A DNA stretch of 64,000 nucleotides from Sphingomicrobium sp. (GTDB lineage Bacteria > Pseudomonadota > Alphaproteobacteria > Sphingomonadales > Sphingomonadaceae), in the NCBI GenBank assembly GCA_030447545.1, contig JAUJOV010000002.1, positions 62,001 to 126,000 of the forward strand, written 5' to 3'. Below are positions 37,541 to 47,252 of the stretch, piece by piece (within the stretch, counting starts at the first letter, position 1; each line of letters begins with the position of its first letter). Under the pieces are notes generated by a model. That model was given only the letters and a program-made list of their open reading frames with translations. It had not been told where the DNA came from and made no database searches. A program made the translations under genes and the position numbers.

Positions 37541-38908
37541 TCAACGCCTGCCGGTTCGTTTCGGCTCCACCCCGCCGGTCAGGATCGCGAGCATCGTCGT
37601 CCAGGCCGCGACGTTCTGCCGCAGCGCGGCGGGATCGACCTTGTCGAGCGTGTCGTCGGGCGTGTGGTGAAGGTCGAAATAGTCGGTGCCGTCCTGCCGC
37701 AGGCTGATTCCGGGATGACCCGCCGCGATCATCTCGCTGACGTCCGGCCCGCCGGCCAGGTTCGTCGCGCCCGGCACGATGCCGAGCGGCCTCAGCGCGT
37801 GCTGAAGCGCCTTGGCCTCGGCCTCACGCGCATCGCCGAGCTTGCTGTCCACCTTCCACACGCGATCGGCGCCAAAGTCGCTCTCGGCGAGCGCATGGTG
37901 CGGCTCGGTGCCGTGCCGCGCCTTGTAATCCTTGGCCCCGAGCAGCCCGACCTCCTCGGCGCCGAACCACACGATCCGGATCGGGTGGAGCGGCCGGCCG
38001 GCATCCATGATCCGCTTGGACGCGGCAGCGACGATCGCGCACCCGGCGCCGTCGTCGATCGCGCCGGTGCCCAGATCCCAGCTGTCGAGGTGGCAGCCGA
38101 CCAGCACCGGCGCCGCGTTCGGGTCGCGCCCGGGCACTTCGGCGATGACGTTGCCTGACTGGCCGGTGCCCGTCTGGCGCGGAGTCATCAGCAGCCGCAG
38201 GCGAACCGCCCGGCCGCGCTTGAGGATCCGCTGCACCTGCTCGGCGTCGGGGATCGACAGCGCTCCGGCGGGGATCGGCGCAACTCCGGGCGCGAAGGTC
38301 TGCACGCCCGTGTGCGGGTTGCGGTGATAGTCGGTGCCGATCGACCGGATCACGATGGCCGCCGCGCCCTTGCGGCTGGCGACGCTCGGCCCTTCGCTGC
38401 GCGCGCGCCCGAACTGGCCATAGCTCGATCCGTCCTGCGTTTTTGGCATCGCGTGATCGACGAACACGATCTTGCCCCGCACGGCTTCGTCCGGCGCCGC
38501 AATCAGCTCGTCGATCGTGTCGAAGCCGACCAGCTCGCCCTCGAGACCCTGCGGCGGTGTCGCGCCGCTGTTGCCGAGCGCGGTGATGGCCAGCGGCTGC
38601 GGGAAGGGCGCGGTGATCCACGCCTTCTCCTCGCCGCGCACCCAGACGGGAAGGGCGAAGGTCTCGATCCGCGCGTTGGAAAACCCCATCGCGCGAAGCT
38701 TGCGCACCGCCCAGTCCCGGGCGCGGGCTTCGGCCTCAGTCCCGGCAAGCCGCGGCCCGACTTCGGTGGTCAGGCCCTCGAGCACGTCCCAGGCATAATC
38801 GTCCTGAAGCGCGGCTTGCTGGAGCTCCTGGACTTGCGGCGGCAGGGGCTGAGCGGAGGCCGGGGCGGCCGAGGCGGCGAGCAAAGCGGCGAGGATGGTT
38901 CGGGTCAT
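37541..38908 (-). CDS. M28-family zinc metallopeptidase, secreted
   Basis: 455 residues, uninterrupted. A signal peptide (about 1-19, ending SAAPASA) precedes the N-terminal region, an inserted PA domain (about 110-240), and the peptidase core. Zinc ligands and catalytic residues lie in VGCHLDSWDLGTGAIDDGAG, WFGAEEVGLLGAKDY, ALAESDFGADRV and YFDLHHTPDDTLDKVD. The PA insertion suggests an aminopeptidase or carboxypeptidase of the glutamate-carboxypeptidase-II-like group acting in the periplasm. A small lipoprotein follows. Confidence 0.92.
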   Translation of the reverse strand: MTRTILAALLAASAAPASAQPLPPQVQELQQAALQDDYAWDVLEGLTTEVGPRLAGTEAEARARDWAVRKLRAMGFSNARIETFALPVWVRGEEKAWITAPFPQPLAITALGNSGATPPQGLEGELVGFDTIDELIAAPDEAVRGKIVFVDHAMPKTQDGSSYGQFGRARSEGPSVASRKGAAAIVIRSIGTDYHRNPHTGVQTFAPGVAPIPAGALSIPDAEQVQRILKRGRAVRLRLLMTPRQTGTGQSGNVIAEVPGRDPNAAPVLVGCHLDSWDLGTGAIDDGAGCAIVAAASKRIMDAGRPLHPIRIVWFGAEEVGLLGAKDYKARHGTEPHHALAESDFGADRVWKVDSKLGDAREAEAKALQHALRPLGIVPGATNLAGGPDVSEMIAAGHPGISLRQDGTDYFDLHHTPDDTLDKVDPAALRQNVAAWTTMLAILTGGVEPKRTGRR

Positions 38909-38978
38909 GCGCGGCTGCGTAGGGGAGGGGACACGCGCGAGTCACCATGGGTTTCGATAAAAAATGCGCTGGAAACGA

Positions 38979-40049
38979 TCAAAGCAGCCGCAGCTGGCCT
39001 CCCTGCGGAGGGCGGAACAGGTCGGTGCGAAGCGCGAACCTCGCCCGGCCCAGGCCATATTTCTTCGCCGCGATCTCGAAGCGCGTGCGCAGCAGGTCGG
39101 CCCACGGGCCCTGGCCCTGCATTCGCGTGAAGAAATCCGGGTCGTTGTCGCGCCCGCCGCGCATCGATCGGATCGTCGCCATCACCTTGGAGGCACGATC
39201 GGGGAAATGCTCGTCGAGCCAGGCGCGGAACAGCGGCGCGACCTCGTGCGGCAGGCGCACCGGCAGATAGAAGCCGCCAGGAGCCCCGGCTTCGACCGCG
39301 GCCTCGACGATCGCTTCGAGCTCATGGTCGGTGATCTGCGGCACGACCGGAGCGATCGCCACCTGGCAGGGCACTCCGGCGGCATTGAGCGCCTTTACGG
39401 CCGCGAGCCGCCGCGGCGGGGTCGGCGCTCGCGGCTCGAGCGTGCGCGCGATCTTCGGATCGAGCGAGGTCACCGAGATCGCCACCGACGCAATCCCGAG
39501 CTCCGCCGCAGGCTTGAGCAGGTCGAGGTCGCGAAGCACCCGGTCCGACTTGGTGGTGATGGTGAACGGGTGGCGAGTCTCGAGCAGGAGTTCGATCACC
39601 GACCGGGTGACCCGCCAGCGCTCCTCGATCGGCTGATAGGGGTCGGTGTTGGTGCCCATCGCGATCGGCGCGCAAGCGTAGCCGGGGCGCGACAGCGTCG
39701 CGTGAAGCAGCTGCGCGGCGGTCGGCTTGACGAACAGCCGCGATTCGAAGTCCACGCCCGGCGAGAGATCGTGGAACGCGTGGGTCGGCCGCGCGAAGCA
39801 GTAGATGCAGCCGTGCTCACAGCCGCGAAAGGCATTGATCGACCGGTCGAACCCGATGTCGGGCGACCTGTTGCGGGTGAGGATGTTGCGGGGATGCTCG
39901 ATGGTCACCGTCGTGCGCCGCTTGGGCACGCCGTCGAGCGCCTCGACGCTGTCGAGCCATTCGCCCTCGACCAGCCGCTCCTTGAGGTTGAAGCGCGTCG
40001 GCGTCGCATTGCGGGTTGCTCCGCGCCCCTTGATCGACTCGACGGGCAT
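38979..40049 (-). CDS. PA0069-family radical SAM protein (SplB-like)
   Basis: 356 residues. The radical-SAM cluster motif is CEHGCIYCFARP, with the three Cys in Cx3Cx2C spacing. Other conserved blocks are IEHPRNILTRNRSPDIGFDR, MGTNTDPYQPIEER, TITTKSDRVLRDLD and GFYLPVRLPHEVAPLFRAWL. The family is related to spore photoproduct lyase, but its reaction in non-sporulating bacteria is unknown. The frame is clean. It is divergent from the OsmC gene. Confidence 0.92.
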   Translation of the reverse strand: MPVESIKGRGATRNATPTRFNLKERLVEGEWLDSVEALDGVPKRRTTVTIEHPRNILTRNRSPDIGFDRSINAFRGCEHGCIYCFARPTHAFHDLSPGVDFESRLFVKPTAAQLLHATLSRPGYACAPIAMGTNTDPYQPIEERWRVTRSVIELLLETRHPFTITTKSDRVLRDLDLLKPAAELGIASVAISVTSLDPKIARTLEPRAPTPPRRLAAVKALNAAGVPCQVAIAPVVPQITDHELEAIVEAAVEAGAPGGFYLPVRLPHEVAPLFRAWLDEHFPDRASKVMATIRSMRGGRDNDPDFFTRMQGQGPWADLLRTRFEIAAKKYGLGRARFALRTDLFRPPQGGQLRLL

Positions 40050-40165
40050 TCGCGCAGTCTAGGTAGCTCCTGAGAACATAACAAGAACAACTAGCATCCG
40101 CAGGGCGTTGGAAACAAACGGCCCGGCGAGGGTTCAGTTAAGCATACCAGCATGAGGAGAACGTC

Positions 40166-40597
40166 ATGACCACGCGAACCGCGCGCGCCCGCTATCAGGG
40201 CATGGGCAAGGACGGCCGCGGCTGGGTCTCGACCCAGTCGGGAGTCCTCCAGGACCAGGCCTACGGCTTCAACACGCGCTTCGAGGACGAGCCCGGCACC
40301 AACCCCGAGGAGCTGGTCGCCGCCGCCCACGCGAGCTGCTTCACCATGGCTCTGTCGTTCGCGCTTGCAAAGAACGGGATCAGCGAAGGGACGCTGGAGA
40401 CCGAGGCGCGAGTGAAGCTCGACAAGGACGGCGAGGGCTTCAAGGTCACTCGCTCGGACCTCGAGCTCACCGCCGACGTGCCGATCGAGGAATCGCGGCT
40501 TCGCGAGCTTGCGCAGGAGGCCAAGGCCAACTGCCCGATCTCCAAGCTCCTGAACGCCGAAACGACCCTCGAGGTCAGGGCTCGCCAGCCGGCGTAG
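40166..40597 (+). CDS. osmC: OsmC-family peroxiredoxin
   Basis: 143 residues. The two catalytic cysteines of Ohr/OsmC peroxidases appear in AHASCFTMALSFALA and KANCPISKLL; GTNPEELVAAAH precedes the first. Sequence character favours the OsmC subgroup over Ohr. It reduces organic peroxides using thiols. A likely ribosome-binding site is GAGGAGAACGTC before the ATG. Its 3' end overlaps the convergent transglycosylase gene by 23 bases. Confidence 0.9.
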   Translation: MTTRTARARYQGMGKDGRGWVSTQSGVLQDQAYGFNTRFEDEPGTNPEELVAAAHASCFTMALSFALAKNGISEGTLETEARVKLDKDGEGFKVTRSDLELTADVPIEESRLRELAQEAKANCPISKLLNAETTLEVRARQPA

Positions 40598-42350
40598 TCG
40601 CTCCTTCCGCAAGGTTCGTGCGCGCCGTCGGGAACGCCGGCCAGCGGTGCTGCGCGAATGAGTTCAGGGTCGGCGTGTCGGCCCCGGCAAGCCCCTGATA
40701 CACCCACAGGTTGCGAAGCACCGCCGGCACGTAATAGCGCGTCTCCCAATAGGGGATCGACTCGATCCACAGCAGCGGATCGCCGCGGTCGAGCCACGCC
40801 CAGCGCCCGACCGGCAGCGGGCCGGCATTATAGGCGGCAATGATCTTCGGAAGCTGGCCCTGAGTCGCGCTCGAGCCGCGCATCGCCTCGATGAAGCTCT
40901 GTCCGTGCGCAATGTTCGAAGTCGGGTCGAGCAGATTGGGCGCAATGCCGTTGCGCCGGGCCATCTGGTTGGCGGTCCCCGGAAGGACCTGCATCAGCCC
41001 CACGGCTCCCGCCGGACTGACCACGTCGACGCGAAAATTCGACTCCTGCCGCATGTGCGCAAGCACCAGCGCCGGATCCACGCGCCAGCCGTTGCGCGGG
41101 CTCCATCGCGGCATCGGGTAGCGGTCGGCCGCATCGACGACGGCCCCGCGCTGGCCGTTATGCGCAAGCCAATATTGCGCCGAAGCCAGGTCGAGCGACT
41201 TGGCAAGCTCGACCAGCCCCTGGTGGTCGGCCGGCCGCCCGATCTGCGCCTGGTGCCTGATCAGCTGCTCGGCAAGCCACGGCTGGCCGATGCGCACCAG
41301 CTCGCGCGCGCGCCGCACGTTGGGCAGCGCATCGATCGAGCCGAGCCCGCCCTCGCGTACCTGCGGCAGGCGCTTGTCGGTGCCCAGCGTCTCGCGCGCG
41401 AGCAGCCCGTAGAAGCTCTCCGGCGACCGCGCCGCAGCCTTGAGCAGCGGAGCGACCGCGCTCGGCCTGCGGCACGCCTGCTCGGCCCGAGCCGCCCAAT
41501 AATATCCGCCTGCCGCAAGCTCGCGCTCAACCGCTCGAGCCGCGACCTCGCGGAAGCTGCGAGCGGCGGAATTGCAGTCGTTGAGCCGCCACGAGGCGAG
41601 CCCCGAAACCCAGGCCGACTGCACCGCCCAGTCGCGCGCCGCGCCCTGCCGGTAAGTATCCGCGACCCGCCGCGCATCCGCGTCCCGCCCGCTTGCATAA
41701 TAGGTCCAGGCGACCCGCTGCCCGGCTTCCGCGCGCGCCTCGTACGACAGATAGGGCGCCGCCTGCATCAGCAGCAGCTCGGCATTGATCCCGTCGTTCA
41801 CCTTGACCAGCGGGTCGAGCTGCGCGCGAAGCTGGTCGGCCGCGGGCTCCCCGCGCACCGCCCGCGCGCGCGAACGCGAGGGCGCATTGCCGAGCCACAC
41901 CGTCGGCCGCCGCGGGATATAGGTCGGCGGCACGCTCGCCCCGCGAGCCGCCGCAAGCCGGGCGAGCTGTTCGGCCTGCGGAAGGTCCGGCGCCTCGGCC
42001 AGAAGCGCCTGGATCTCGCCGAGCGAGACCACCGGCGAGCCCTTGGCCGTGTACAGCTCGGCCCTTGCAACCGCCGACAGCGGCCCATGCGGCAGAGTCG
42101 CGATCCCCACCCGCGCTTCGGCCCAGCGCCGGCCCCGGATCGCGGAGAACACTTCGTTCCAGCTGCGCGGCACCCGGATCACCGGCGCCGGCGGCGGCGC
42201 CGGCTGCACCGGCTGAACAACGGCTGGTGGAGGCACAGTCACCTGCGCGGCTGCCGCGGGCTGCTGCGGGGGAAGCGGCGCGAGCGGATCGCCCGGCTGC
42301 GCCTGGGCAGAGGTCAGCGCGCTCGCCGCCAGAAGCAGATGAATGCTCAA
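40575..42350 (-). CDS. Soluble lytic murein transglycosylase (Slt-like)
   Basis: About 591 residues. TTG 42350 opens a signal peptide (SIHLLLAASALTSAQAQ), and its TTGA junction overlaps the preceding stop. A Pro/Ala/Gln-rich linker follows, then a helical superhelix (TPR-like U-shaped domain) and the C-terminal SLT domain. The SLT domain shows ALVLAHMRQESNFRVDVVSP with the catalytic Glu, GAVGLMQVLPGTANQMARR and AAYNAGPLPVGRW. It cleaves peptidoglycan to anhydro-muropeptides in the periplasm. The frame is clean. Confidence 0.9.
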   Translation of the reverse strand: MSIHLLLAASALTSAQAQPGDPLAPLPPQQPAAAAQVTVPPPAVVQPVQPAPPPAPVIRVPRSWNEVFSAIRGRRWAEARVGIATLPHGPLSAVARAELYTAKGSPVVSLGEIQALLAEAPDLPQAEQLARLAAARGASVPPTYIPRRPTVWLGNAPSRSRARAVRGEPAADQLRAQLDPLVKVNDGINAELLLMQAAPYLSYEARAEAGQRVAWTYYASGRDADARRVADTYRQGAARDWAVQSAWVSGLASWRLNDCNSAARSFREVAARAVERELAAGGYYWAARAEQACRRPSAVAPLLKAAARSPESFYGLLARETLGTDKRLPQVREGGLGSIDALPNVRRARELVRIGQPWLAEQLIRHQAQIGRPADHQGLVELAKSLDLASAQYWLAHNGQRGAVVDAADRYPMPRWSPRNGWRVDPALVLAHMRQESNFRVDVVSPAGAVGLMQVLPGTANQMARRNGIAPNLLDPTSNIAHGQSFIEAMRGSSATQGQLPKIIAAYNAGPLPVGRWAWLDRGDPLLWIESIPYWETRYYVPAVLRNLWVYQGLAGADTPTLNSFAQHRWPAFPTARTNLAEGATTPAGEP

Positions 42351-43075
42351 CCCTCGTTCTCCATCAATAACAGCAGATCCTTCCACGCGAGCGCCTTGTT
42401 CGACGGGTGCTCGAGCAGGAGTCGCGGGGGAAAGCTTGCTACAGCACGAACGCCTTCCACTTTCTGAACATGGCCGCGCGCGTCGGCGAGCCGCTTGCCA
42501 AGCACCGCCCGGCACGGACCGTCGCCGAGCAGCAGCAGCCGCTTGGGGCCCGCAAGGGCGACATGGCGCCGCAGAATCGCGCCGCACGCCTCCAGCTCTC
42601 CAGGCCCAAGCCGCGATCCCGGGCTGTGGATGCACGAGACGTTCGCGACATAAGCCTGGTCGGGCGTCAGGCCGACCGCGGCCAGCATCCGCCTGGTCAG
42701 CTCCCAGGCGGCCCCGCCGATCGGCTGGCCCTCGGCGACGTCGTCGGGCGCCGGCACGTCCGCGACGAGCATGATTTCGGCCGCTTGCGCCCCGTGCGGC
42801 AGAACGCGCCGTGCACCGGCATGCGCAAGCGGCATCGCCGAGCTCTCGCCGAGCCACCTGCGGAACGCCTCGAGGCTGTCGGGAAGCTCCTCTTTCTGTT
42901 CGGGGAGAGGAGCGGCCGGCGGGCCGGCGGCTGGTTGGGGAGCAGCCGGCGCCGCGTCTTCGCCCAGCCAGGCGCGCGGACGTTCCTGAATCGCGACGTC
43001 GACCCCCGCCTCGATCCACCAGCCAAGCACGCTTGCTGCCTCGGCCGCACTCAAGCGGTCGTGCTTCCCACCCAT
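42347..43075 (-). CDS. Uracil-DNA glycosylase superfamily protein, divergent
   Basis: 242 residues from ATG 43075. After a Pro/Ala-rich linker the core resembles family 4/5 glycosylases: EIMLVADVPAPDDVAEGQPI, GLTPDQAYVANVSCIHSPGS, LEACGAIL and KRLLLLGDGPCRAVLG. In classical family 4 enzymes, four Cys bind a 4Fe-4S cluster. Here the two N-terminal ones are replaced (AHAGARRVLPHG), leaving two in the core. The usual GEAPG motif reads ADVPA. Activity is therefore uncertain. The stop overlaps the transglycosylase start. Confidence 0.75.
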   Translation of the reverse strand: MGGKHDRLSAAEAASVLGWWIEAGVDVAIQERPRAWLGEDAAPAAPQPAAGPPAAPLPEQKEELPDSLEAFRRWLGESSAMPLAHAGARRVLPHGAQAAEIMLVADVPAPDDVAEGQPIGGAAWELTRRMLAAVGLTPDQAYVANVSCIHSPGSRLGPGELEACGAILRRHVALAGPKRLLLLGDGPCRAVLGKRLADARGHVQKVEGVRAVASFPPRLLLEHPSNKALAWKDLLLLMENEG

Positions 43076-43163
43076 GGGCGAAGTTTCACCGGCATTGACG
43101 CCGCGGTCAAGGAAAAGGCAGGGCAGGGGCTGTGAAGGCACCCCTTCGCGACGAGAGGAGTCA

Positions 43164-44806
43164 ATGAGCGACCGCGAATCGATGGGCTATGACGTGGTGA
43201 TCGTCGGCGCCGGGCCGGCGGGCCTGTCTGCCGCGATCCGCCTCAAGCAGCTCGCCGCGACAAGCGGCCGCGTCCTCTCGGTCTGCATCCTCGAAAAAGG
43301 CAGCGAGGTCGGCGCGCACATCCTTTCGGGCGCGGTGATCGACCCCAGGGCCCTCGACGAGCTGATCCCCGATTGGAAGGACAAGGGTTCGCCGCTCACG
43401 GTTCCGGTGACCGAGAACCACCACTGGGTGCTGACCGCCAGGCGCAAGCGCGCGATGCCTGAGTTCCTGCTTCCGCGCTTCATGCACAACAAGGGCAATT
43501 ACACGCTCAGCCTCGGCAATTTGTGCCGCTGGCTTGCGGGGCAGGCCGAGGAGCTCGGAATCGAGATCTTCCCCGGCTTCCCGGCCGCCGATGTGCTGTT
43601 CGCCGACGACGGCTCGGTCAAAGGCGTCGTCACCGGCGACCTGGGCATCGCCCGCGACGGCTCGCGCCGCCCCGACTACCAGCCGGGGATGGAGCTTCAC
43701 GCGCGCTACACCTTCTTCGCCGAAGGCGCGCGCGGCAGCCTGACCAAGCGGCTGACCGAGCGCTTCGGCCTGCGCGACAAAAGCGGACCGCAGGTCTATG
43801 GCCTTGGAGTCAAGGAGTTGTGGGACGTTCCTGCCGACAGGCATAAGCCCGGCCGAGTGATCCACACCCAGGGCTGGCCGCTCGAGGACGCGTGGGGCGG
43901 AGGCTTCCTCTACCATCAGGAGGCCGGCCAGGTCGCATTGGGCTTCGTCGTCGCCCTCGATTATTCGAACCCCTATCTCTCGCCCTTCGAGGAGATGCAG
44001 CGCTGGAAGACCCACCCGGCCGTGCGCGCCGAGATCGAGGGCGGCCGCCGAGTCTCCTACGGCGCGCGAGCAATCAGCGAGGGCGGCTGGCGAGCGATAC
44101 CGGAGCTCGTGTTCCCCGGAGGCGCGCTGATCGGCTGCTCGGCCGGCTTCCTCGGCGTTCCCCCGGATCAAGGGCACGCACACCGCGATGAAGTCCGCGA
44201 TGCTGGCCGCCGAAGCCGCCTTCGAGGCGATCGTCGAGGACCGGCGGAACGACCGGCTCGACTCCTATCCGCGAGGCCGCCCGCTCGAGTTGGGTGGAAG
44301 AACTCTACCTCGTCCGCAACGCCCAGCCGGCCGTCGCCCGCTGGGCGGCCTCGCCGGAGACGCTCTACGCGGGGCTGGACATATGGCTCGGCCAGCTCGG
44401 CCTCAAGCTGCCGTGGACCCTCAAGCACAAGCCCGACCACGCGACGCTCAAGCGCAAGGACCATGTCCGCCAGATCGTCTATCCAAAGCCCGACAACGTC
44501 CTGACCTTCGACCGCCTCTCGTCGGTGTTCTGTCGAACACCAACCATGAGGGAAGGGACAGCCCGTTCACCTGACGCTCAAGGACCGGCCATACCCGTCG
44601 AGGTGGTTGGCGCTCTAGCGACGGGCTCGAACGGCTCTATTGTCCCGCGGTCGCCTACGAGTTCATCGATGGCGAGGACGGAGGCCGCGGCTGCGAATCA
44701 ATGCCCAGAACTGCGTCTGCAAAACCTGCGACATCAAGGACCCGGCGCAGAATATCGACTGGGTTACGCCCGAAGGCGGCGGAGGTCCCACTATCCCAAC
44801 ATGTAG
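43164..44806 (+). CDS. etfD: Electron transfer flavoprotein-ubiquinone oxidoreductase (frameshifted at the 3' end)
   Basis: Passes electrons from ETF to ubiquinone during fatty-acid and amino-acid oxidation; membrane-associated, with FAD and a 4Fe-4S cluster. GAGGAG precedes the ATG at 43164. The FAD motif is [40 protein letters not shown] and [14 protein letters not shown] follow. After indels near 44160, 44290 and 44530-44600 the remaining blocks are [35 protein letters not shown] and the cluster region [19 protein letters not shown]. It ends HYPNM at 44806. About 548 codons fits the family. Confidence 0.93.
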
Positions 44807-44809
44807 TTA

Positions 44810-46432
44810 TTGAGCGCCGCTCCTGCTGAGCAGCTTCAGGGCGCTTGCCTGACCGTGCCGGCTTCGGCGGCTCGACGCGGCTGCAGCCCGGACGGGTCTA
44901 TGCCGGGCCGCGCGCGGCGATCAGCGATCATGCGCGCTCCGCCCGGCTTCTCGCGCACCTGGTGGAGGGCAGCGCCGCCAGCGGTCGCTCGCCAGGCCGT
45001 GCTCCAGGCGATCAGCGTGGGCGGCCACGCCGCTTGCGGTGCTGCGTCTCAGCCAGTCGCTTTCCGCCACGGCATGCCGATCGAGGCGCAGCTTCTGCAC
45101 GTCGCCGCCCATCTGCGCTCGAAGGATCCGTCCCGCGCCCTTCCGCTGCTGGCGGGCACGTGGTGGACATCAGCTTTCTTTGGCCGTTCCTCGAGGCGTG
45201 GCGCAGCGGCCGAGGCGAGCACCTCGGGCGGGCTCTCGGAGGCGCTCGACCGGGTCAACGACCGCAACCTGCTCAATGCATTCGCGCCCGAGCACCGCGC
45301 GCTGATCCTGCTGAAGTTCCGCCGGATCGCCGAGGCTCAGCCGTTCTCGTGGCCCAGGCGCTCGAGCGCCTGGGCGGGCGCGAGCACCGTCTGCGCCTCG
45401 CCTTCGCCGACGCCTACCTTGCCGCCGGCGACCGGCGCGCGCGCTTGCGATGGTCGCGGAGTTTGGGACCGAGACCGGCCGAGCCCGCGATCGGGTGCTT
45501 CGCGGCGAGTTCGTGCAAACCGCGATCGACGACAGCCGCACCGCCTTTTCCGAGCTGCTGATGGCGCTCGCGCTCGAGCTCAACCGGCTTCGCCCGGGTC
45601 GATGCCGGTCTCGCTCGCGCGCAGGTCGCGCGCTTTGCCGGCCCCGACAACAGCTCGGCCGCGACGATGCTCGGAATGCTGCTCGAATCGCGCGACCGGG
45701 TGGACGAGGCGCTTGCCGTGCTCCGCTCGGTGCCGCGCGACCGCTTGCCGCGCAGGCGCGCGATGCCGAGGTCAGGCGCTGCGCGATGCCAACCGCAAGG
45801 ACGAAGCGCTGGTCGTCGCACGCCGCGGCGTCTCCAGCCGCGGTGCCGACGTCAGCGACTTCGCGCGGCTGGGCGATGTGCTGTCCTCGATGAAGCGCTT
45901 CACCGAGGCGGCCGACGCCTACGGCCGTGCCGTGCAGGCTCGCCGAGCAGGGCCGCGCCGCCCAGCGGCGGCGGCGCTGCTGCTGCTGCGCGCAAGCGCT
46001 CGAGCAGGGCAGGCGCTGACGAGGGGCGCGCCAGGCGCTCGGCGCAGCCCTTGCGCTAGCGCCCGACGAGCCGCTGATCCTCAACTATCTGGGCTACGCC
46101 AAGCTCGAGCGCGGAGGACCTCGACGCGGCCGAAGCGATGATCCGCCGGGCAAGCGCGCTTGCGCCCGACGACGCCTCGATCACCGACTCGCTCGGCTGG
46201 GCGCTCTACAAGAGGGCGCCTGAAAAGAGGCGATCGAGATCCTTACCCGGGCGGCGCGCGGCGATCCCGGCCCGAGATCCACGAGCATCTCGGCGACGCG
46301 CTCTACAAGGCCGGCAACGCTTCGAGGCGCGCTATGCGTGGGAAGCGGCGCTGGTCACCGCGGACGAGAGATCGCCGCGCGAGGAAGGCCAAGCTCCAGG
46401 CCGGTCTGACCCCGGCGACCGCCGCGCCCGCG
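44810..46432 (+). CDS. Tetratricopeptide repeat protein (heavily frameshifted)
   Basis: A run of TPR-like helices can be read across all three frames: [20 protein letters not shown] near 45070, [20 protein letters not shown] near 45230, [20 protein letters not shown] near 45790, [20 protein letters not shown] near 45860, [12 protein letters not shown] near 46080 and [20 protein letters not shown] near 46140. The N-terminal part ([20 protein letters not shown]) resembles secreted TPR proteins of sphingomonads. At least ten indels prevent a firm start; TTG 44810 is only the first open codon. It probably mediates protein contacts in the periplasm. Confidence 0.7.
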
Positions 46433-47235
46433 ATGCGCTTTGCCAAGGTCGAGCGCCGGCGAAGCTCAACCTTGCGCTGCGCGTGCGCGAAAAGCTGCCC
46501 GACGGGCGCCACCGGATCGAGACGGTGTTCGCCTTCTGCACCGACGGCGACCGGCTCGAGGGTGAGGCGCACGAGGATCTTGCGCTCGACGTCGCCGGGC
46601 CAATGGCGGCGACTTCCGCCTGCTCGAAAATCGTCACTCGCGCGGCTTATGCGTTGATGGTCCGGCGCGGCGCCGGCTTCCTCGAGGGCGAGGGCGCCTC
46701 GCTCACTTTGACCAAGAACCTGCCCGTCGCCTCGAGGCCTCGAGCAGCTCCGGCCGACGCGGCCGCCGCGCTCAGGCTGCTCACCGCCATGTGGCGCCTC
46801 GATCCAGCGCGAGCGCCGTCGCGCCCGAGCTTGGCGCCGACGTGCCCGCCTGCCTGCTCAGCCTCAGCGCTCGCGGGGACGGCGTCGGCGACCAGCTCCA
46901 GCTCATCGACCTTGGGCTGCCGAACGCCGTGCTGCTGGTCAACCCGCGCGTTCAGCTGTCGACGGCCGACGTGTTCGCCGGCTGGACGGCATCGACCGCG
47001 GCCCGCTCGACGACTGGCGGCTCGGCCGCGGCAACGACCTCGAGGGCTGCGGCGGCCGAGCAGGTGCCGCTGATCGGTGCGCTGCTCGCCTGGCTGTCGA
47101 TCAGCCTGGCGCGAACCTGGTTCGCATGTCCGGCTCTGCGCGACCTGCTTCGCCTTGTTCGAGCGAGGAGGCGAGGACGAGGCGAGCGACGGTGTGCCCC
47201 GCGAATGGTGGCGCCTCGCGACGACGCTGCGCTGA
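46433..47235 (+). CDS. ispE: 4-diphosphocytidyl-2-C-methyl-D-erythritol kinase IspE (frameshifted)
   Basis: GHMP kinase of the non-mevalonate isoprenoid pathway. Recognisable blocks are PAKLNLALRVREKLPDGRHR, IETVFAFCTDGDRLE, LTLTKNLPVASGLGG (after frame correction near 46735), SADAAAALRLLTAMWRLDP, VAPELGADVPACLLS, NAVLLVNPRVQLSTADVFAG and VRMSGSGATCFALFE. It ends EWWRLATTLR at 47235. About 267 codons is normal. The start is taken at ATG 46433, but indels follow at once. The gene directly follows the TPR gene. Confidence 0.85.
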
Positions 47236-47252
47236 TCGGCGCAGACGCTGCG

